64,000 nucleotides of DNA from assembly GCF_022581195.2 (NCBI RefSeq), contig NC_061482.1, positions 3,658,001-3,722,000 on the forward strand. The letters are read 5' to 3'. Of the stretch, positions 9,846-18,775 are shown piece after piece. The translations under genes were made by a program, and so were the position numbers. Position 1 is the first letter of the stretch. Each line of letters begins with the position of its first letter. A model generated the notes under the pieces. That model saw only the letters and a list, made by a program, of their open reading frames with translations. It did no database searches and was not told where the DNA came from. The DNA comes from Helicoverpa zea (taxonomy: Eukaryota > Arthropoda > Insecta > Lepidoptera > Noctuidae).

Positions 9846-10885
9846 TAGGTTAGAAGAACCTTAAACAATGTTTGATATGTACATTTGTATACAATGTAAT
9901 TTGTATTCCACAATAGAGGACAATATGCAATATTGACACAAAATTACAGTAAAAAATATTTATACACCACATGCTAGCTAGCCCTCACCCTACATACCTT
10001 AACTAACTCAAGCATTTAATAAGTTTGATGAAAATAAAATTATAGCCTCCAATTATTTGCACTTAATAGGATATAAGGGAATGCCCATCTACATTATGCT
10101 ATTCTTTTATAAACGAGTAAATTAGTAAATTAGACCGCTCAGCCAGAACATAAGTAAAATAAAACAACCCAACAATTCAATACAAATAAATATTTAACAA
10201 AAAGTTTAACGGTCATTATCTCAATGTTTATATTTTTAAGACCGGTGGAAGGCGTCTAAAACTGTGATCTCGCATCATACGCTTGAAAACATTTTGTTGC
10301 AAGAGTAAAGCATCCTCAACACTCATGATCATCTTCCATGGAGCTAATTATATGTGATACAATAAAATAAATGCACTTTCAGTTATAACAAAAGAACAAT
10401 GTTATTACAAATATATATATTTTTTTTATTTTTGAGAATACGAAGGATGAACTGTCATCGCATGACAAAGCGACATGACCACTCGTCTCTACGGCGGAAC
10501 GCCGCCTGGCAGAAGGTAGAATTCATGAAATGAAAATTGTCATTGAATTTTATACGTTTTTTTTTTTATATTTCTCCTTATGTGATTTATAAAGCCATAT
10601 CATATGTGGTATTTTTATTTAGCTTAGGAAATTTTCTATCGTTTAGTGATAAAACATGTGTAGGTTATCATTGAATATTTTGAGAATTAGCTGACGAAAA
10701 ATTTTTTCGAGAGGCAATTTCAAACCTTTTTTTCTGTGTGAGATTATTTTTTTAATAGGTTTTTTTCATATTCTCTGGTCAATATCCTCGACTATTCACT
10801 GTTAAATTTTCTGATCTATAGAATGTATCCAGGCCTCATACTACCCTTCGAAAAAACTGATGTTTTCGAAGTGCGGAGCCTTAAA
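9846..10885. other. AT-rich interval, largely featureless
   Basis: No gene found. Bases 10435-10510 hold a GC-richer stretch (CATCGCATGACAAAGCGACA, CTCTACGGCGGAACGCCG) that looks like part of a dispersed repeat. The remainder is AT-rich and uninformative. Confidence 0.45.
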
Positions 10886-11160
10886 TACGTTAGTAGCAAG
10901 CGTTTTTCGTAACGTCGCAGGATGTGGTAAACTTATGTGCTTTCTAATAAATAAGTAAGCTTTCGTCGAATAAAAGTATAAAGACAAAGCAATTTTTTTC
11001 ACTTTATCGGGATATCTTTGACCCTTGACGCTTTTATTTCTGTTCAGTAGAGTATGGATGTTCCTAAAATTATTTTTTATATTTTATTCCACCTCGTTAA
11101 AATTTTTACACTTTTTCTTAAGTACCGATAAGAGCGAGTGTAACTTTTTATTCATTTTTA
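10886..11160 (-). pseudogene. P-element/THAP9-like transposase fragment (copy e)
   Basis: Closely related to 3840-4120 of copy d. Minus strand reads KKLHSLLSVLKKKCKNFNEVE, a stop, then a counterpart of the NIKNNFRNIHTLLNRNKS segment, and KAYLFIRKHISLPHPATLRK. It is a short internal segment with both ends cut. Its upstream side joins directly to a fragment of a different transposon at about 11165. Confidence 0.75.
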
Positions 11161-11164
11161 CGTC

Positions 11165-11284
11165 TTTTCGAAGTAAAATGTCATCCAAAAATGAAGGCAT
11201 ATCGGCCTGATGCCGAGCCCAACCCAGAAACCAAACAATGGTCATTGTATGCGCACAGCAACCTACTATCCGCAGATGCAATTA
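11165..11284 (-). pseudogene. Zinc-binding C-terminal segment of a DDE transposon protein
   Basis: Minus strand reads RIVGCCAHTMTIVWFLGWAR and ends FLDDILL. The same module occurs at 26275-26412 (RTVGSCAHIISIIWYLGLGR, YLDDIIID), where it closes a DDE transposase gene. The pattern C-A-H after an upstream C-x-C resembles a SWIM-type zinc finger. Here only the last 35 or so residues remain. Confidence 0.65.
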
Positions 11285-11343
11285 CTTACTTATTATTTTT
11301 TCATCACAACTTATTCCTTGTCAATTTGTATGTGTCGTAGCCA

Positions 11344-12302
11344 TATCGTAGATTTGACCACTTCATGAAAATCGCTCAAAATTGTCAGGAGGCAAAAAAA
11401 CTTAGGTATTTTTCACAACTTCAATTGCAAATATTAAGAGTAAGAACTTGTTCATTGTCCTTTAAGTCCGACACACATTATTATTTCAATAAAATAGGAA
11501 CTTTAGTAACATTTAAGGAATCTTAAAATAGAACACACGTAATCTAAAATGACGTAACCTGTAGGTTCACTGCCTTGTTGGTCTAGCTGTCGCAAGCGCA
11601 GCTGCCGAGCACGAGGTTTCGGGTTCGATTCCCGGATGATGAGAGTGAAGGAATAGGGAGGCACCTGTGTCTGCGCAAATGCTCGTGCCCTATGATATGT
11701 CCTGCGCAGCTGGCTGATCTCCTTAAAATGTGAACAGCCGCCGTGGCCGAAATCGGCCGTGGACGCCATTATAAAGTATTGAATCATTTTTAGTCGTCCA
11801 ACAGTTTTATGAACTTCCTTTAATATTTAAAAATAGTACTTCTCGATCGGAATATACGGATAGTAGGATCGTCGACAATTTTTTCTTAATTATAAGATAT
11901 TCCTCGTCTGCAGTTTCCATAACCTCATATTTTGACAGTCAGTAATAGTCCATGGACTTCTTTCGCGTGGTCACCCTACTGTTCTTGATTTGTTTTATAA
12001 CCTAATAAATAATTAAACGTTGTTATAATTCTCCAATGTAGAATTATATCTGTTACATAAAAACACGATGATGTTTGCTAGTATGGATTTTTAAATATAC
12101 CGAGTAAATGATGATGTTATTCAAAATTTTTCGCTGCGAGAATTTTCATTGCAGTCAACGGCCGCCATCTTCAAACCTAAAAACAAAGCGCTGTCAGCGC
12201 CCCTGGGGGCAATTTACATAACTATTTTTCGATGTGATCAATTAATGTTGACCATTTCATGAAATGGTCGTGTCTTTTCATGAAGTGGTCAAGTCTACGA
12301 TA
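11344..12302. mobile_element. Non-autonomous TIR element containing a SINE
   Basis: Left end TATCGTAGATTTGACCACTT (11344) and right end reverse complement TATCGTAGACTTGACCACTT (ending 12302) form inverted repeats of about 28 bp. The interior lacks a transposase. A tRNA-derived SINE lies inside at about 11562-11780. Flanks do not show an unambiguous target duplication. Confidence 0.6.
11562..11780 (+). mobile_element. tRNA-derived SINE
   Basis: Pol III promoter elements are visible: an A box TGGTCTAGCTG (11579-11589) and a B box GGTTCGATTCC (11622-11632), about 32 bp apart. The downstream body has GGGAGGCACCTGTGTCTGCG and ACAGCCGCCGTGGCCG, which I recognise from lepidopteran SINEs. The head does not fold as a complete tRNA, so it is not called a tRNA gene. 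Confidence 0.75.
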
Positions 12303-12596
12303 AGGCCACTACATGAAAGTTATAGGTGTTTCTCGATTGATGACGGCGAGATTTTATTCGACCCCTCATTAATTCAGGGGCCTGTTGGGATGAGGTTGCA
12401 TGCCATACTGCTTTCAAATGTTCAGATACTTCTACTATAAATGAATCACGTTGCCTCACATGTTCCCCGTAATAAATAACTTCTGACTTGTTTAACTTGA
12501 TATGTACCTAATCCAAACATTATGAGAGAGAAAAGTAACAAGCTATGAAAACTGGCCATTAATACTGGTAACCTGGGCTTGGAATCGGTTAATCCT
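12303..12596. other. Unassigned interval
   Basis: No clear element. A minus-strand reading near 12330-12520 (GEHVRQRDSFIVEV) stays open for about 60 codons but I cannot place it. Confidence 0.3.
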
Positions 12597-12795
12597 TTTA
12601 TCTATACTAATATTATAAAGCTGAAGAGTTTGTTTGTTTGTTTGAACGCGCTAATCTCAGGAACTACTGGTCCGATTTGAAAATTTCTTTCATTGTTAGA
12701 TAGCCCATTTATGGAGGAAGGCTATATACTTTTTATCCCAGTACGGGAAGTAGTTTCCACGGGATGCGGGTGAAACCGCTGGCAGAAGCTAGTTT
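12597..12795 (+). repeat. Interspersed repeat ending GCAGAAGCTAGT
   Basis: Begins ACTAATATTATAAAGCTGAA, has a (GTTT)n run, AACGCGCTAATCTCAGGAAC, and ends GGGTGAAACCGCTGGCAGAA GCTAGT. It is a widely dispersed lepidopteran repeat, possibly a non-autonomous Helitron or SINE. A fragment of the same family is at 48190-48245 and a relative in reverse at 22389-22575. Confidence 0.6.
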
Positions 12796-12989
12796 ATAAT
12801 AAGTGGTGCCAAAGTATTGGGCACATTAAGTACTTTGTTCTAATGCGCGATTTTAAATTATTTCAGCATCCGGCCTGTTGTCAATTCTTGAATGGAATGC
12901 CTTATATTGCTTGCACAAATTCTAAAATCATTCTTCAGATGGGTGACAGCCAGATTGAAATAATCTTGAAGACCCTTTTGAATGGGCCA

Positions 12990-13570
12990 TTAACTACCTC
13001 TAACATCTGCACAAATTAACGCACCTTAACTTCTTGGCCTTGACAGTTGACAACTCAGTCTCTCCTTGTTCTAAAGATTCGAGTTTGAATATTTTTAATT
13101 TAATGGAACAGCATCATTTTATTTAATGATTTTGTAAACATATCTGCTATCTGCCCGTTCGTTTATATATACACTCTTTTGCAAAAAAAACGGGCACCTC
13201 AGCGAAATCTTGATTTTAAGGACTTTACGTGTATTTCAAAGGGTTTTAATGACTAGGATGTCACTAGCATCAAAAGGATTAGCCAAGCATGCGTGAGAGT
13301 GTATTCTAAATTTGAATTTTGTACAATTGATAAGAAACTTGTCAAACTTGTTTTGGACTAATTCCTGATTGAAGGTTCGTCGGCGTTTTGAAAAGTTTTT
13401 GACGCGATTTTTAGAAAACTGATAAAGCAAAAAAAAAAAAAAGATTTCTCTTAGGTGCCCGCTTTTTTTGCAAAAGAGTTTATTTGATAAATAGCTTTCC
13501 TTTTTCTACAATTTCCCTAATATAATGGTACTTAATATCTATGTGCTTTTTTAGAAGAAATAACTAGATG
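12990..13570 (-). pseudogene. Copia RNase H C-terminus (fragment A)
   Basis: On the minus strand, from about 13565, the reading is KKHIDIKYHYIREIVEKGKL, the histidine/aspartate-containing end of Ty1/copia RNase H. After a MITE at 13172-13480 it continues with GQIADMFTKSLNKMM. The usual ADxLTK motif and the preceding stretch are therefore present but separated by the insertion. The rest of the element is missing. Its sequence differs from fragments B and D, so at least two copia families are represented. Confidence 0.75.
13172..13480. mobile_element. Mariner-like MITE with TA duplication
   Basis: Ends CACTCTTTTGCAAAAAAAA and reverse complement AACTCTTTTGCAAAAAAAG, each continuing CGGGCACCT, flanked by TA on both sides (13170-13171, 13481-13482). 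Length 309 bp. It interrupts copia fragment A. No transposase remains inside; a short minus-strand frame at 13236-13430 has no recognisable motif. Confidence 0.8.
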
Positions 13571-13734
13571 ACCATAATAAATAGGAATGGAAAATAATTA
13601 AAAGCGTTTGTTTGCAGAGATAATTTTTCATGTAAGTGAAAATCAATGACACACGTCAGTAAAAAATAATATTGTTCGAATTTCAAAAAGTGCATTTTCT
13701 CAAGGAGTTCCAACACTTCCCCTCAAACAACGAT

Positions 13735-14285
13735 TATTTAATATCCAGACATCATATTCATCACACCTTACCACACATACCCAAACTCAACTCACGCACA
13801 CATCTATTAAACGCTACACGACCCAGGGGCTTAGTCAGTACATCCGCAGGGTTACTTGTCGAAGACACATAGTCCAGACATACAACTTTCGTTACAATGC
13901 AATCTCTGACATAGTTCGCCCTTATGTCAATGTGTTTTGACCGTCTGAGTGCCACAGGATTGTAGGCAAGCTTTATGGCACTCTGGTTGTCCACAAAAAT
14001 GCAAATGGTCACTAACGGTTCACCTCGTATGAAAGCATTTAGCTGACGCAAGTGTACTGCCTCCTTCGTTGCCTCCGAGAGAGCAATGTACTCCTCTTCC
14101 GTAGACGACAATGCTACACAGGTTTGTTTGCGGCATTCCCAATTATATTTAGCAGTTGCCGCACCTAAAAATAAAACGAGAAAATGACTTGCGATCTTTT
14201 ATCTTTCCTCCCCAGTCAGCTCCCCAGTGATCTACGAATCCCGTTATGTCCAGCACCGGCGACTTGGGAAATACTAAGGACAGAC
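13735..14285 (-). pseudogene. Copia RNase H (fragment B)
   Basis: Minus strand 14280-13761 carries FVDHWGADWGGKIKDRKS (the DADW-type start of Ty1/copia RNase H, partly altered), then after a shift MSSTEEEYIALSEATKEAV, the catalytic-region FVDNQSAIKLA, SKHIDIRANYVRD and NPADVLTKPLG. This is the final third of a Pol polyprotein. Directly to the right, a THAP-exon TIR element starts at 14290, and a copia RT tail resumes at 17061 on the other side. Confidence 0.85.
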
Positions 14286-14540
14286 CCAGAATAGGCATGA
14301 TGACAAATTTTTAAATTCCTTTGTATGATGTAGGTATACGTCTATTTTATATGAAAAATTATTAATTTTAAGAAAATGCGAAGTTTTTTTATCAAATAAT
14401 TGCATTTTTCTCTGTCCACTTTGAATCCGGCGCGAAAACGCTTGTCAGTGTCATGTCGTCACTTGTGACGTCACGACTGAAATTACAAGACGCAAGTGAA
14501 CAACGCTCGTGCAATAATTAAGTTTTTTGTGTTATTAAAT

Positions 14541-14744
14541 ATGAATTCGAAAGGGCATAGGTGTTGTGGGGTCCCCCAGTGTAAGAACACATCCAAAACA
14601 ACTCCTGATAAGTTATTTGTGTACGTTCCTCACAATAAAAAAATACGAAACAAGTGGCTTAAACTTGCAAAGCGAGATTCAAAAGCAATATTGCCCAGGG
14701 TACAACTTTATTTTTGTGAAGATCACACTCACACTGAAAACTAG
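14541..14744 (+). CDS. THAP zinc-finger exon (disrupted), copy 1
   Basis: The ATG at 14541 begins MNSKGHRCCGVPQCKN, then SKTTPDKLFVYVPHNKKIR, and ends CEDH, the C-x(2-4)-C...C-x2-H pattern of the THAP DNA-binding fold. In the duplicated segment at 16430-16518 and in copy 2 the frame continues HFD and then meets a likely 5' splice site (GTAAGT here, GTAAAT in copy 2). In this first segment the frame is diverted after CEDH by the 1.7-kb block and ends at a stop at 14742. P-element transposases begin with such a domain and bind element ends with it. The catalytic exons are not in this element. Confidence 0.75.
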   Translation: MNSKGHRCCGVPQCKNTSKTTPDKLFVYVPHNKKIRNKWLKLAKRDSKAILPRVQLYFCEDHTHTEN

Positions 14745-15085
14745 AAAATAAAAAAATAGTTACTTACCTGTCAACCTACGTAGGTGGTCCCGGTCATATT
14801 AGACTAAAATAAAAACGTGGGGCCCATTAACTATTGCTGTAGTACTCTCTTCTAGAGGTATAATAGGTGTGGATTGCATCGACTTACTATAATCGTAACT
14901 GGAGATTTTGACAATCAATAATCAGCCGTAGCTCATGATCTACCAAAGTATAAAGATATGCTTTGCCATAGATAGGATTTCACAGGGGCCCACGTTTTTA
15001 TTTTAGTCTAATATGACCGGGACCACCTACGTAGGTTGACAGGTAAGTAACTATTTTTTTATTTTCTAGTTTTCAGTGCACATAA
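14737..15085. repeat. Foldback (inverted repeat, arms ~90 bp)
   Basis: The arm 14993-15085 (CCACGTTTTTATTTTAGTC, ACCGGGACCACCTACGTAGG, TTGACAGGTAAGTAAC) is the reverse complement of 14737-14826. The spacer is about 165 bp. A lone arm occurs at 4943-5094. Each arm contains CAGGTAAGTA, a consensus-like 5' splice-site string. Confidence 0.8.
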
Positions 15086-15304
15086 GATAAAACCGTTTAA
15101 CTTAAAAGTTTTTTTACCGATTTTTTATTTTCTAGTTTTTAGTATTTAATGAAAATGCCTACCGAATATTCCTCATTCTATCTAATTCATTTAGTGCATC
15201 ATTATTACACGGTCTCTTACCTGACAATTTATTACAATCTAATTCCTCAATACATAGCCCTTCCAGATACTTTTTTTTTAACGACCCCAAAAATCATCAC
15301 ATAA

Positions 15305-15470
15305 CCTCTCCTGCTGTGGGTCAGCAGCGGTGAGGGAGTGCCAGACTCTTGACTAAGAACCGTTTTGTTCCGTCGTAGGCCTTTTATGTACCAGGGCCGC
15401 GGTAACTCTTTCGAACAATCTCGCAGCCCAGGCAGGCCTTGGCCCTGTTGGGCCCCGCTGGAGTTACTGA
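15305..15470 (-). repeat. GC-rich interspersed repeat, copy 2
   Basis: Inverted copy of 1300-1475; see that entry for landmarks. Conservation is high over about 165 bp and stops abruptly at both ends. Confidence 0.65.
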
Positions 15471-15474
15471 CAGT

Positions 15475-16260
15475 TTTCTACTTGTGAAGCCCTTTCATTT
15501 GATACCCATATTGGTGGGATTGATAAAAAATTGTTATCAGCCATTTGGTAGCGGCGGCCATCTTAGATTTCAATTTTGCATAGTAAATTGTATTCTACTT
15601 GTTGAGACCCATCAACATGGGTATCAAATGAACCTAAGTTATCCGCCATTTTGTAGAGGCCGCCATCTTGGATTTTAATTTTATATAGTACATTGTATTC
15701 TACTGGTTGAGAACTTTCATTTGATATCCATATTGATGGGATTGATAAAACCTACGTTATCCGCCATTTTGTAGCGGCCGCCATCTTGGATTTCAATTTT
15801 TTATAGTACATTGTATTCTGCTTGTTGAGCCCTTTCATTTGATACCCATATTGATGGGATTGATAAAACCTACGTTATCCGCCATCTTAGATTTCAATTT
15901 TGCATAGTAAATTGTATTCTACTTGTTGAGACCTTTCATTTGATACCCATGTTGATGGGATTTATAAAACCTAAGTTATCCGCCATTTTGTAGAGGCCGC
16001 CATCTTGGATTTTAATTTTATATAGTACATTGTATTCTACTGGTTGAGAACTTTCATTTGATACCCATATTAATGGGATTGATAAAACCTACGTTATCCG
16101 CCATTTTGTAGCGGCCGCCATCTTGGATTTCAATTTTTTATAGTATATTGTATTCTGCTTGTTGAGCCCTTTCATTTGATACCCATATTGATGGCATTGA
16201 TAAAATCTGCGTTATCCGCCATTTTGTGCCGGCGGCCATATTGGATTTACAATGTTATTG
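15475..16260 (+). repeat. Tandem array, ~107-119-bp monomers in a ~336-bp higher-order unit
   Basis: The monomer runs from CTTTCATTTGATACCCATAT through ACGTTATCCGCCATTTTGTA and GGCCGCCATCTTGGAT to TACTTGTTGAG. Starts are near 15491, 15605, 15713, 15831, 15941, 16048 and 16167. Variants at 15713 and 16048, and at 15831 and 16167, match best, giving a three-monomer superunit of 335-336 bp. At 15605 the monomer start is inverted (ATGGGTATCAAATGAA). No protein is encoded. Confidence 0.85.
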
Positions 16261-17060
16261 ATATTACTATATTGTATTGTCATCGGAATTGAAGGTGTGT
16301 ACCAAATTTCAGATCAATCTGACAACAGGAAGATACTTAAATTTGAATTACTAAATTTGACCCAAGAAAGAATAAAACAAACAGGGTGAGCTAAATAAAA
16401 CCGTTTAATAATAAAAAAACCGTTTAAATAAAAAATACGAAACAAGTGGCTTAAACTTGCAAAGCGAGATTCAAAAGCAATATTGCCCAGGGTACAACTT
16501 TATTTTTGTGAAGATCACTTTGATGTAAGTTATTACATAGTTCTCTAGATTCTAGCATAGTTTATAATGTAAATAACTATTTCGAGGTTAGGTTTCATCT
16601 CTCATTGTTTTTTAATTAAACTAGTATACTTACATGGAAGTTTTAACATTTCTAAATTCAGCTGAACAAAAATCTTTATTTGATGCCAAAAACTTTCCCA
16701 GCATTATGATATCAATTCTAGGCAAATTAGCGCTGTTTGCCTTGATAAATCCGGGCTCCATAACTCGTGTTATAAACAATTAATTAATTAAAAACAAAGA
16801 TCGCAGTGGAAGTTCACAATAACGAAATGTGACGTTCGCGCGCTTTCGCGCGAGTTGTTTTCAGAGATGACGTCACAAGCTCTGATTGGTGTTCAAGATA
16901 TCATGGCGGATTGCCTTATTTCGTAATTTTATTTTATAAAAATACATATCAATCACATTATTAATAAAGAAAACAATGCGCGTTTTATATTCCAAGCTTC
17001 AAGTTTAATTTAATAAATATATTATTTTAATGATTTTTGATTACTGTCATCATGCCTATT

Positions 17061-17250
17061 GTATTGCGCCAAAAAAATAACCGCAGCTGGTATATCCGTG
17101 CGTGTGTTACAGGCCAGATAATTCAGCGACCCTATCAGCACTTGAAATCGATGAGAGTCTTGGCAGGACAAGAGCTTACCTCCTTCCCCTTCCGCCAAGG
17201 CTTTATGGAAATCCATTTCCATAGGAGTTTTCACAATTGCTATGCCTTTT
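17061..17250 (-). pseudogene. Copia reverse transcriptase tail (fragment C)
   Basis: Minus strand reads VKTPMEMDFHKALAEGEGGK and FQVLIGSLNYLACNTRTDI, AVIFLAQYN, the region just after the RT active site in Ty1/copia Pol. About 25 residues expected before RNase H are missing relative to fragment B at 14285, from which it is separated by the THAP-exon element. Upstream it is fused in frame to an unrelated transposon protein at about 17250. Confidence 0.7.
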
Positions 17251-17591
17251 TCTTGAAGATGTTGGTGCAACATTTTTTGAAATATATAAAACGTTGCGGT
17301 GTCATGTTTTAGGTCATCTGATATGCAATGCACAATGCTGCCCTGTTTCAAATTTTGCTCTTCTTTATAATAATACGACCATGTCAGGAGCGTAGCCTGG
17401 TCGTTATTCCAATGCAATGGAATGTCTGGGCTGCGTCTTGGACCACGAAGCTGTAGTTTTCAGCAAAATCGCACTGAACTATAATGTCACCCTTCAAAAT
17501 CGACTCTTTTTGTAATAGAAAATACCGAGATTGCTGCTCTGCTATGTAGGCGTGGGGTTTCAAAGTTTCTAACGCCGAGCAAAGACTCTCT

Positions 17592-18017
17592 ACAAAGAAG
17601 ACGGATCACAATCCATACAAAATTGCCCCACGTCCTATAACAATGTGACATATCTCAAAAAAAAGATAAAAATGTTTAAAAAAATATGGCATACTCTCTA
17701 ATTTTTTTTTTTACACCTTCATACGAAAAAAATGTTTTAAAAATTGTTCAGGCGCTGTTATGAAAACATCGTTCCTAAGACTATTTATGGACTATTTTAT
17801 TAAATTACTTTTTTGTTTGATAGGATATACCTCACAGGTGGTCCCATAATCATCAGGTCAGGATCTGATGATGGAAACCTTGAGAAATCCAGGGCAACTT
17901 TTGAATTAGTATATATGAGTAACGAGTATGCCATGTTTTTTTAAACATTTTTTTCTTTTTTTTGAGATATGTCACATTGTTATAGGACGTGGGGCAATTT
18001 TGATCCATCTTCTTTGT
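17592..18017. mobile_element. Foldback MITE, ~426 bp
   Basis: Ends ACAAAGAAGACGGATCA and reverse complement ACAAAGAAGATGGATCA; inverted homology extends about 90 bp inward (AATTGCCCCACGTCCTATAA, TGTGACATATCTC, ATGGCATACTC). It interrupts the unidentified transposon gene. Near 17842-17905 it contains the dispersed 'ATCAGGTCAGGATCTGATGA' block. Confidence 0.75.
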
Positions 18018-18221
18018 CAGGCGGAAGGACTCGAGTGGCGATCGTAAAACGATCTGTACCATCCCATGAATCAAACTGCACACTGGTCACTTAATTTTCG
18101 TCAAATGTTTTTATCAAATGCTCTCGGATTTCTTCCAGGCCAGGGCAATTATGATAATGCTCGTTTAGTGGCAATTTTCCTGTCATTAAATGGCATGTTG
18201 GTGTCGGATCTGGACACATTT

Positions 18222-18364
18222 GGTCTTACTACAAAAACTTTAACCCCTGTTTTACACTTGTCTAAAAAAATTTTGGCTGCAAAATGAACCATATGTCAAC
18301 GTCATAATTTGTCATTTTTTTAGACAAGGCTTAAACTGACGTTAAAAAGTTTTTGTGGTAAGAC
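18222..18364. mobile_element. Short MITE, ~143 bp
   Basis: Inverted ends GGTCTTACTACAAAAACTTT and (reverse complement) CGTCTTACCACAAAAACTTT, with a second inverted block (TTGTCTAAAAAAAT) inside. I recognise this as a common lepidopteran MITE. It interrupts the minus-strand transposon gene. Confidence 0.75.
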
Positions 18365-18775
18365 GGTATATCTTTTGCAGGCAATCTTTGTATGATTTTA
18401 GGGGGATTCGAGACCCGGAACTAAGCGATGAAATGTCTCCCCCGCTGAGCAACAATTTTACGTTTTGATGGTAAATACACACGCAGTTGCGTATGCATGA
18501 CCATTCATTTTTTCTAATGATTTTACCGCATAGATCTCTGCGAGCACTTCTTTCGGCGCTTCCTTGCATAATATAACCAATTGCTCTCAGAATGGACATC
18601 AGTAGATGAATTCCTCCAAGTCTGATGATGATTTTTGATACTTCAGAGCCCTCAGGTGCGGCTGATACAATTTCTCGAGCTTTAGCATACAGAGGCTGAT
18701 CGAAAGTAACGATGCATACAGTGTGACCATTCCGTTTTGCATTTTCGAATGCACAACGTAAAGTCGTATATACAG

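Larger units (their letters stand above)
14727..16429. repeat. 1.7-kb foldback/tandem-repeat block flanked by an ~88-bp duplication
   Basis: The sequence 14638-14726 (part of the THAP exon) is repeated at 16430-16518 with constant offset 1792, so the block sits between two copies of its target. It contains a foldback (14737-14826 against 14993-15085), a GC-rich repeat (15305-15470) and a tandem array (15475-16260). The end near 16385-16430 has 'AACAGGGTGAGCTAAATAAA', resembling an RTE-like tail. Confidence 0.7.
14290..17060. mobile_element. THAP-exon TIR element (P-like), copy 1, enlarged
   Basis: Starts AATAGGCATGATGACA and ends with its reverse complement TGTCATCATGCCTATT (minor differences). 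The same ends bound copy 2 at 61327-62696. Left part 14290-14726 matches 61327-61765 with only a handful of substitutions, and right part 16430-17060 matches 61675-62696 minus later insertions. Between them lies a 1.7-kb block absent from copy 2. It appears inserted in a copia element, since RNase H lies on one side and the RT tail on the other. It encodes a THAP domain but no transposase core, so it is probably a non-autonomous P derivative. Confidence 0.7.
17251..18775 (-). pseudogene. Unidentified transposon protein, split by two MITEs
   Basis: Minus-strand order: TVCIVTFDQPLYAKAREIVS and IRLGGIHLLMSILRAIGYIM (18730-18560); a MITE at 18222-18364; CPGLEEIREHLIKTFDEN and VTSVQFDSWDGTDRFTIATR (18160-18020); a second MITE at 17592-18017; then YIAEQQSRYFLLQKESI, DFAENYSFVVQDAAQTFHWN and SIVHCISDDLKHDTATFYIF. 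I recognise these strings as recurring in uncharacterised insect and cnidarian transposon proteins, but cannot name the superfamily. The conserved acidic residues in DFAENY and SDDLKHD could be catalytic. The 5' end is lost at a LINE junction at 18775. Confidence 0.6.

Noticed and set aside
11562..11637. A tRNA gene (A and B boxes present)
   Set aside because: The boxes are followed by a SINE body and the head does not give a complete cloverleaf with acceptor stem, so it is a tRNA-derived SINE promoter.
15475..16260. A CRISPR array
   Set aside because: The repeats are contiguous 107-119-bp monomers without unique spacers, and the DNA is eukaryotic.
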